Assembly: GCA_002409285.1 (NCBI GenBank)
Contig: DHUT01000073.1
Coordinates: 642-11,839 of the forward strand
Direction: 5' to 3'
Source of the DNA: Firmicutes bacterium UBA5227
GTDB lineage: Bacteria; Bacillota; Clostridia; Tissierellales; Sedimentibacteraceae
Length of the DNA stretch: 11,198 nucleotides
Shown here: one piece after another, positions 7,561 through 11,198 of the stretch
Position numbering within the stretch: position 1 is the stretch's first letter
Layout: each line of letters begins with the position of its first letter
Program-made: the position numbers and the translations under genes
Notes under the pieces: model-generated
What the model was told of the DNA's origin: nothing
What the model saw: the letters and a program-made list of their open reading frames with translations, nothing else
The model's database searches: none

Positions 7561-7707
7561 GGGTTAGGGCTTTGGGTTAGGGCATACGCAGTCTCCATTC
7601 ACCAATGTATTTGCTCCCTGCCGGTCGCATACATTGGGAATTCGTTGCGGTTGACCTACCAACCATTTTTCAGAAAAGTGACTCTGAAAAATGGGGTTAG
7701 GGCATAC
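7561..7707. repeat. Telomere-like repeat-bounded, hairpin-rich block in the nusB leader
   Basis: Two identical 14-base copies of GGGTTAGGGCATAC (7574-7587 and 7694-7707) bound this block, and a third partial copy, GGGTTAGGGC (7561-7570), lies at the nusB end. By hand count 7561-7680 is about 49% GC, far above the roughly 30% around it. Between the repeats are three inverted repeats. CCAATGTAT/ATACATTGG (7602-7610/7629-7637) extends by ATTC/GAAT beyond one bulged A. GGTTG/CAACC lies at 7649-7653/7660-7664. A 12-base perfect pair (7663-7674/7683-7694) has an eight-base loop. No transposase or IS ends are present. It could be a small non-autonomous palindromic element or a structured leader RNA of nusB. 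The rest of the gap holds only the nusB ribosome binding site and the promoter. Confidence 0.6.
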
Positions 7708-7710
7708 ATA

Positions 7711-7745
7711 ATTATAGATTGACAATTTGCGGTTGTCAATCTATA
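7711..7745 (-). promoter_or_regulatory. Consensus SigA promoter inside a perfect inverted repeat, upstream of nusB
   Basis: On the minus strand TTGACA (7734-7739), a 17-base spacer and TATAAT (7711-7716) match the SigA consensus at all twelve core positions. The same bases form a perfect 13-base inverted repeat, TATAGATTGACAA (7713-7725, read on the plus strand) and TTGTCAATCTATA (7733-7745), around a seven-base centre. The dyad could be an operator for a dimeric repressor. By symmetry the plus strand carries TTGACA-N17-TATAGG, a weaker promoter pointing into asp23. The start point would be near 7704, at the edge of the repeat block. Read as RNA from asp23, the same dyad would be a strong hairpin, but it has no U-run, so it is not a typical terminator. 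Confidence 0.75.
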
Positions 7746-7756
7746 GGTTTAATATT

Positions 7757-8158
7757 TTATTCTATTATGTCAGTCTCAATAATTTCTTTATCTTTTTCTT
7801 TTTCTTTATCTTTTTCCTGCACTATGTTGAGTACATGTACGTTAACTGCAGCCACCTGAAGGTCTGTCATAGTTTCTATTTCCTTTTTAACAACGGATTG
7901 GACTTCTTTTGCTACTTCGCTTATTTTATAGCCGTATTCGACATTTATAAAAATATCTAAAACAACGGTATTTTCATTTATTTCAACTTTTATCCCCTTT
8001 GAATAATTGTTTTTAGCAAATAAATTTGAAATTCCTTCGGCTACTCCTGTACGGGCTGAAACTACGCCTTTAACTCCGCTGGTTGCTATACCTGCTATTA
8101 TCATTACCACGTCATCAGATATTTTAACCTGACCAAACTCTAAGTTTTCGTTATCCAT
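7757..8158 (-). CDS. Asp23/Gls24 (DUF322) family envelope-stress protein, YqhY-like
   Basis: Asp23/Gls24 proteins are small soluble proteins abundant in Firmicutes. Some act at the membrane in envelope stress; the Bacillus member beside nusB, YqhY, has been linked to fatty-acid (acetyl-CoA carboxylase) control. The 133 residues contain the family core: FGQVKISDDVVMIIAGIAT (8-26), VKGVVSARTG (29-38), the KVEINENTVVLDIFINVEYG strand pair (57-76) and VAKEVQSVVKKEIETMTDLQ followed by VNVHVLNI. No membrane segment is seen. The C-terminal tail (about 114-133) is a charged Glu/Lys/Asp stretch encoded by an 18-base tandem repeat. The ATG at 8158 is chosen because AGGAGG (8166-8171) lies seven bases upstream; the longer frame starts at a TTG (8179) before this site. 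It has its own promoter, separate from spoIIIA. Confidence 0.88.
   Translation of the reverse strand: MDNENLEFGQVKISDDVVMIIAGIATSGVKGVVSARTGVAEGISNLFAKNNYSKGIKVEINENTVVLDIFINVEYGYKISEVAKEVQSVVKKEIETMTDLQVAAVNVHVLNIVQEKDKEKEKDKEIIETDIIE
7783..7818. repeat. 18-base tandem repeat in the 3' end of the asp23-family gene
   Basis: Two copies of an 18-base unit beginning TTTCTTTATCTTTTTC (7783-7800 and 7801-7818) are identical for their first 16 bases. Each adds six codons, giving the repeated Glu-Lys-Asp-Lys tail of the protein. Being a multiple of three, gain or loss of a unit would keep the frame. Confidence 0.7.
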
Positions 8159-8165
8159 TTTAGCA

Positions 8166-8171
8166 CCTCCT
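8166..8171 (-). promoter_or_regulatory. Ribosome binding site deciding the asp23-family start
   Basis: AGGAGG on the minus strand, seven bases before the ATG at 8158. It rules out the in-frame TTG at 8179, which lies upstream of it. Confidence 0.85.
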
Positions 8172-8178
8172 CTAAACA

Positions 8179-8207
8179 ATTATATCAGAAGTTGTAAATT
8201 TTTACAA
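8179..8207 (-). promoter_or_regulatory. SigA-type promoter of the asp23-family gene, with a palindrome over the -35
   Basis: Minus strand TTGTAA (8202-8207), a 17-base spacer, then TATAAT (8179-8184). The spacer ends in TGA, giving an extended -10. The -35 hexamer contains the spoIIIAH stop codon. The start point would be near 8172, so the leader would begin almost at the ribosome binding site (about 14 bases). A perfect palindrome, TTGTAAA-AA-TTTACAA (8192-8207), covers the -35 and the start of the spacer and could bind a regulator. The -35 has four of six consensus bases. Confidence 0.65.
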
Positions 8208-9002
8208 ATCAATATTATCAAATTTAACAATTTTTATTTGTGATGGCTCATAGTCTGTTTCAGATACGACCACATCCAGTATTTTCGTTGCATCTGCCTG
8301 TTCAATGCTGTCGTTTGTTACAACCTTAATCATACCTTCGTCAACTATTACCACGGTTTCATTATACCCTTTTGACTGAAGCATCAGCTCAATGCTTCTT
8401 TCCTTTTGAACAAAATCATTTTTATTTAGCAGAAGGGCTTCAAACTGTTTTTTTGTTTCTTCAGAAATCGCTTCATTGCTTAACTTATCTTCAAGATGGT
8501 CTATTACGTCCATATTTCCTTTTTCTTTATTTAACTTAAAATTAGCAAAGCTGCTGTTCAGCATATCAAAAATGCCATTGGATGATGTGGTTACCGAATC
8601 ATTCTCTAATATGTCGGTAATATCTCCAAGTATTACGTAGTCTGACTCTTCCTTCTGTCCTTCAGCCGACTTTACTTTATTTTGCTCAGAAGTGTATGCT
8701 TGGGATTTTTCATCTGTTTTTCCGGCTCCTGCAACATTTGAAGGAGTATTTACTGCAATATCTGTCTTATCAGTCTGCTCCAAAACCTCTTCTAATTCTG
8801 TTCCGTGAATGCTTTCGGTTTCGTTTTCAACTATCTGCGAAGTATTATCTCCGATTACTTCTCCTTGAAGTCCTTCTTCAAATTGTGCATAATCTTCTTC
8901 GCTAAACACGTTCTCCGGCGTCATGGTCATATTTACATAACCTATTATAAATATTATTGCCAAAGAAGTTAAAAATACTAATGTTTCCTTTCTCATAATC
9001 AT
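8202..9002 (-). CDS. spoIIIAH: SpoIIIAH, channel component of mother cell-forespore complex
   Basis: SpoIIIAH sits in the outer forespore membrane. Its extracellular domain, related to the ring-forming YscJ/FliF family, binds forespore SpoIIQ across the intermembrane space to form a channel needed for engulfment and late forespore gene expression. One membrane segment lies near residues 8-24 after a short basic start (MIMRKE). An acidic, Ser/Thr/Glu-rich linker follows (about 28-135). The C-terminal folded domain (about 150-266) has the typical helix NEAISEETKKQFEALLLNKN and IELMLQSKGYNETVVIVDEGMIKVVT, ending PSQIKIVKF. At 266 residues it is longer than Bacillus SpoIIIAH (about 218), the extra length being in the linker. 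The ATG at 9002 follows AAGGGGGT by four bases; a second ATG at 8996 would be eleven bases from that site. Confidence 0.92.
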   Translation of the reverse strand: MIMRKETLVFLTSLAIIFIIGYVNMTMTPENVFSEEDYAQFEEGLQGEVIGDNTSQIVENETESIHGTELEEVLEQTDKTDIAVNTPSNVAGAGKTDEKSQAYTSEQNKVKSAEGQKEESDYVILGDITDILENDSVTTSSNGIFDMLNSSFANFKLNKEKGNMDVIDHLEDKLSNEAISEETKKQFEALLLNKNDFVQKERSIELMLQSKGYNETVVIVDEGMIKVVTNDSIEQADATKILDVVVSETDYEPSQIKIVKFDNIDL

Positions 9003-9026
9003 AATTACCCCCTTAGTTAAATTCTA

Positions 9027-9590
9027 TTACCTGTTCGATAATATTATTTCAATATCATTTAAATTAATATCTAATAAAGTCTTCACACAATTCGTAAGGA
9101 TTGTATAAATATCTTTATTCCCATTATATTTTGCTACCACCAGGACACCTGCTATTTCAGGATATTCATAGTATCTTTCAACAACCTGATTATTATTGCC
9201 CCGTATAACCTGGTTCTGCCTGGTTTCTCTTTTCACCTCTCTTTTTGTACCGCCTGAGCCTGTTTCAATGTTTGTTTCGCTGCTGGTGTTTTCATCATAA
9301 ACCGGCTTCATCTCCGGAGTATTCTTTGTATATATCATTACGTCTACACTCTCCATGCTTTCTATTTTTAAAAGTATGTTTTCAAGTCTTTTCTCTAAAG
9401 AATACACGTAGTCATCTGCAGTCATATCCTGGTTTTCGCTGCTGTGCAGTACAGGCTTTTCATCTTTGCTTTCGGAAATTTTAAATGTATCAAGTTTGAG
9501 AATTAATGAAATAATAACCAATAGTATAAAGATGTTTACTGCATATTTTAATTTTTGATTGTCCTTAAACATATTTAAAAAGTTATTCAT
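9027..9590 (-). CDS. spoIIIAG: SpoIIIAG, ring-forming channel component
   Basis: SpoIIIAG is a bitopic mother-cell membrane protein. In Bacillus its extracellular domain assembles into a large ring that forms part of the channel between mother cell and forespore. One membrane segment is at about 16-32, after a basic cytosolic start. The region MTADDYVYSLEKRLENILLKIESMESVDVMIYT (about 56-88) begins the ring-building fold. An insertion rich in Glu, Thr, Arg and Asn (about 98-140) corresponds in position to the ring-specific beta insertion. The fold resumes with YPEIAGVLVVAKY and ends in DIEIILSN. At 187 residues it is shorter than Bacillus SpoIIIAG (about 229). The ATG at 9590 has GGAGG five bases upstream and starts nine bases after the spoIIIAF stop. 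Confidence 0.93.
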   Translation of the reverse strand: MNNFLNMFKDNQKLKYAVNIFILLVIISLILKLDTFKISESKDEKPVLHSSENQDMTADDYVYSLEKRLENILLKIESMESVDVMIYTKNTPEMKPVYDENTSSETNIETGSGGTKREVKRETRQNQVIRGNNNQVVERYYEYPEIAGVLVVAKYNGNKDIYTILTNCVKTLLDINLNDIEIILSNR

Positions 9591-9599
9591 ATGTGCCTC

Positions 9600-10037
9600 C
9601 TATTCTATGCTTATATCATCAGAACCGATATTAAGCATTTCTGCAAGGTTAGTTTTTAACGTATCAATTTCATCCATATTAAATAATTTATTTAATTCGA
9701 CCACTGCTTTTACGTCCATGTTCTCAGTGAAATTAAGTGTTATATTTTTTACCACAGCTGATCCTTCAAACAGGTTTTCATTTATTGAATCAATGAAATC
9801 CCGATCAATGTTACTGACACTTACCTCTCTTTCATATGATAAATCATTTGCAGGTATATCTACTATACTGTTAAAATCTATGCTTCCATTCAGAAAAATA
9901 TTATTTAGTATATAGATCATAATAAATATTTTAATTGTAATTCGACAGAATTTTTGTGTCTTTCCCTCAGGAAAGATAATCATTATGATGTTAAACATCA
10001 ATATTAAAATTAGTGTATTTACTATTATATCTTTCAT
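9600..10037 (-). CDS. spoIIIAF: SpoIIIAF, stage III sporulation membrane protein
   Basis: SpoIIIAF is a mother-cell membrane protein of the SpoIIIA complex required for SigG activity in the forespore. Two N-terminal hydrophobic segments (about 5-22 and 32-50) are joined by the short basic loop PEGKTQKFCRITIK. A soluble domain (about 55-145) ends in ITLNFTENMDVKAVVELNKL and SDDISIE, resembling a small ring-building-type fold. At 145 residues it is shorter than the Bacillus protein (about 206). The ATG at 10037 is only three bases after the spoIIIAE stop. The upstream sequence TTTGGATAGCCT gives little ribosome binding site, so translation probably depends on ribosomes finishing spoIIIAE. Identity rests on topology plus position between clear AE and AG genes. 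Confidence 0.9.
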   Translation of the reverse strand: MKDIIVNTLILILMFNIIMIIFPEGKTQKFCRITIKIFIMIYILNNIFLNGSIDFNSIVDIPANDLSYEREVSVSNIDRDFIDSINENLFEGSAVVKNITLNFTENMDVKAVVELNKLFNMDEIDTLKTNLAEMLNIGSDDISIE

Positions 10038-10040
10038 AGG

Positions 10041-11171
10041 CTATCCAAAAATATTATTCATGTAATTAAGTAGTATGGAATAATAAACCGTTACAATTAT
10101 TATTGGTGTTAACATACAAATTAAATATATGTAAAATATATCAGCCAATTCGTAAATAAGCTTGGATATATTTTCGTTAAACGGTTCTGCAAGCACACCA
10201 ACCACCTTGTATAAAATTAAGGCGGATGCTATTTTTATCAGTGAGCCGCCAAATGCGGAAATCATGAAAATTATTATTACAATTCCCAAGACATCCTTAA
10301 TCATTAATACACTTTTAAAAAACACTCCGAAGAAACTGCCTACTGCATTCCCAATTATTGGTACTGCCGAAGGCGATAATGCTTTTATTGAACTGATAAA
10401 AACATTATCTGTTTTATATAATATATATCCTTGTACAGAAAAATTTATGACTACAATAATCATATATACGGACAAAATTAATAATGTAGCCTTTTTTAAG
10501 AACTTGTACAAAAGCTTTGCATTGATCAGATTGCTCATATTATTGACTAATATCACTGCTATCAGCACAATGGTCATTATATCAGTAAATGAATATATAA
10601 ACTGCGTGGTTATTCCAATAATGTAATTAAGTGACGTATAGAAAAACTGCAGTATGCTTAATTTGCCAAATGTGAGCATGGCAGCCATAAATATCGAATT
10701 AATTTCTTCGGTAACCGTCTTGAATTCAGCAAAATCTGCTTTCATAATATTTTTTATGTTCAATACATCCTTCAGCACTATGGTAAAAATAATCATAACC
10801 GAAAACAGCAATACAATATCCGATACGCTCTGGCTTGAAAATTCATCAGAAAAATATTTAATTATTGTTAAAAGCATACATATTATCAATATGTCCACGC
10901 CAGTTTTTATAATATTTTTGAAAAAACTCTGCTCGTTTTTCAGTTCATAAACTAAATAGTCCTTAAAGCTTATATCAAGCCTACCTTTAAAAGCATTCTT
11001 AATCAGCTCCTTTATGCTGATGTTATTATCTCTGAAATATGGGTTGTTGTTATTAATATAATCCTCCAGGTCTCCAACAGGAACCTGTTCTATTGCAGTA
11101 TCTATATTTGTTGCAAATGCTTTTGTGCCTATAGTAAGAAGTATCAATATAATTATTATTATTTTTTTCAT
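10041..11171 (-). CDS. spoIIIAE: SpoIIIAE, polytopic stage III sporulation membrane protein
   Basis: SpoIIIAE is the large polytopic membrane protein of the SpoIIIA complex in the mother cell, thought to form part of the transport machinery that feeds the forespore. The 376-residue protein from the ATG at 11171 starts with a signal peptide (MKKIIIIILILLTIGTKAFA, likely cut after Ala20). A luminal N-terminal region (about 21-80) precedes several hydrophobic segments, roughly seven. Typical family stretches include FSSQSVSDIVLLFSVMIIF, LSPSAVPIIGNAVGSFFGV and GVLAEPFNENISKLIYELAD. The longer frame from a TTG at 11189 is rejected: GGGTGA lies four bases before the ATG and the signal peptide then begins correctly. 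In Bacillus the operon is driven by SigE from upstream of spoIIIAA, outside this window. Confidence 0.94.
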   Translation of the reverse strand: MKKIIIIILILLTIGTKAFATNIDTAIEQVPVGDLEDYINNNNPYFRDNNISIKELIKNAFKGRLDISFKDYLVYELKNEQSFFKNIIKTGVDILIICMLLTIIKYFSDEFSSQSVSDIVLLFSVMIIFTIVLKDVLNIKNIMKADFAEFKTVTEEINSIFMAAMLTFGKLSILQFFYTSLNYIIGITTQFIYSFTDIMTIVLIAVILVNNMSNLINAKLLYKFLKKATLLILSVYMIIVVINFSVQGYILYKTDNVFISSIKALSPSAVPIIGNAVGSFFGVFFKSVLMIKDVLGIVIIIFMISAFGGSLIKIASALILYKVVGVLAEPFNENISKLIYELADIFYIYLICMLTPIIIVTVYYSILLNYMNNIFG

Positions 11172-11175
11172 TTCA

Positions 11176-11198
11176 TCACCCGTTAACAAGCAGCAATA
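11176..11198 (-). CDS. Probable 3' end of spoIIIAD (fragment)
   Basis: One minus-strand frame entering at the window edge reads Leu-Leu-Leu-Val-Asn-Gly and then stops at TGA (11176-11178), four bases before the spoIIIAE ATG and overlapping its ribosome binding site. Gene order in the spoIIIA operon predicts spoIIIAD here, and the hydrophobic end would fit that small membrane protein. A second frame (Ile-Ala-Ala-Cys-stop, TAA at 11184-11186) cannot be excluded from 27 bases. Confidence 0.4.

Noticed and set aside
7561..7707. GGGTTAGGG copies as a true telomere or CRISPR array
   Set aside because: There are only two full and one partial copies, not a tandem array, and they lie inside a conserved operon. 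The single spacing of 106 bases does not fit a CRISPR.
7713..7745. Inverted repeat after asp23 as an intrinsic terminator
   Set aside because: The stem is perfect but is followed on the minus strand by ATTATGTATG, not a U-run, and the same bases form a full consensus promoter.
7727..7960. 77-codon plus-strand open frame opposite the asp23-family gene
   Set aside because: It is the shadow of the charged 3' end of asp23 and the promoter palindrome, with Phe-rich composition from the AT-rich complement, and no good ribosome binding site.
9559..9915. 118-codon plus-strand frame opposite spoIIIAF and the start of spoIIIAG
   Set aside because: It crosses the junction of two real genes on the other strand, shows no recognisable domain, and has no upstream initiation signal.
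10162..10626. 154-codon plus-strand frame opposite spoIIIAE
   Set aside because: Antisense shadow of a clear membrane-protein gene; no family motifs and no ribosome binding site.

Overview
The window looks like chromosome of a low-GC (roughly 30%), anaerobic, endospore-forming member of the Firmicutes (Clostridia or Tissierellia type). This rests on the AT-rich sequence, strong AGGAGG-type ribosome binding sites, and a nearly continuous minus-strand block of sporulation and housekeeping genes in the order known from clostridia. Every convincing gene is on the minus strand, so transcription runs from high to low coordinates. The genus is not established; a Sedimentibacter-like organism is only a guess.

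Layout in the direction of transcription. (1) About 11198-8202: the end of the spoIIIA operon, with a scrap of probable spoIIIAD followed by spoIIIAE, AF, AG and AH. These encode parts of the mother-cell side of the channel (feeding tube) linking mother cell and forespore. (2) 8158-4797: a vegetative group of asp23-family gene (YqhY-like), nusB, a TsaD/Kae1-like paralog, xseA and xseB. The last four are separated by overlaps of 1-20 bases. A SigA-type promoter lies just before asp23, with its -35 on the spoIIIAH stop codon. A consensus SigA promoter inside a perfect inverted repeat lies before nusB. (3) 4726-1689: tlyA, argR and recN, served by an extended -10 SigA-type promoter. (4) 1671-480: spoIVB, preceded by a forespore-type promoter candidate and followed by a probable terminator. 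(5) 326-1: the receiver domain of spo0A, cut by the window edge.

How the genes work together: SpoIIIAE-AH build the channel needed for SigG activity in the forespore. SpoIVB, made in the forespore, is the secreted serine protease that triggers SigK activation in the mother cell. Spo0A is the response regulator that commits the cell to sporulation. Between these lie housekeeping genes: NusB (rRNA antitermination), exonuclease VII (XseA/XseB), TlyA (ribosomal RNA methylation), ArgR (arginine control) and RecN (break repair). The ispA, dxs and nadK genes often found in this neighbourhood in relatives are absent here.

The most unusual stretch is the 219-base gap between asp23 and nusB. It holds a block of about 49% GC bounded by two identical 14-base telomere-like repeats (GGGTTAGGGCATAC). 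The block contains three hairpins and a 31-codon open frame. It sits directly downstream of the palindromic consensus promoter, so the nusB transcript should begin with it. It may be a small dispersed palindromic element or a structured leader. No CRISPR array, tRNA, rRNA, insertion sequence or phage gene was seen, and no gene-free stretch exceeds 300 bases.
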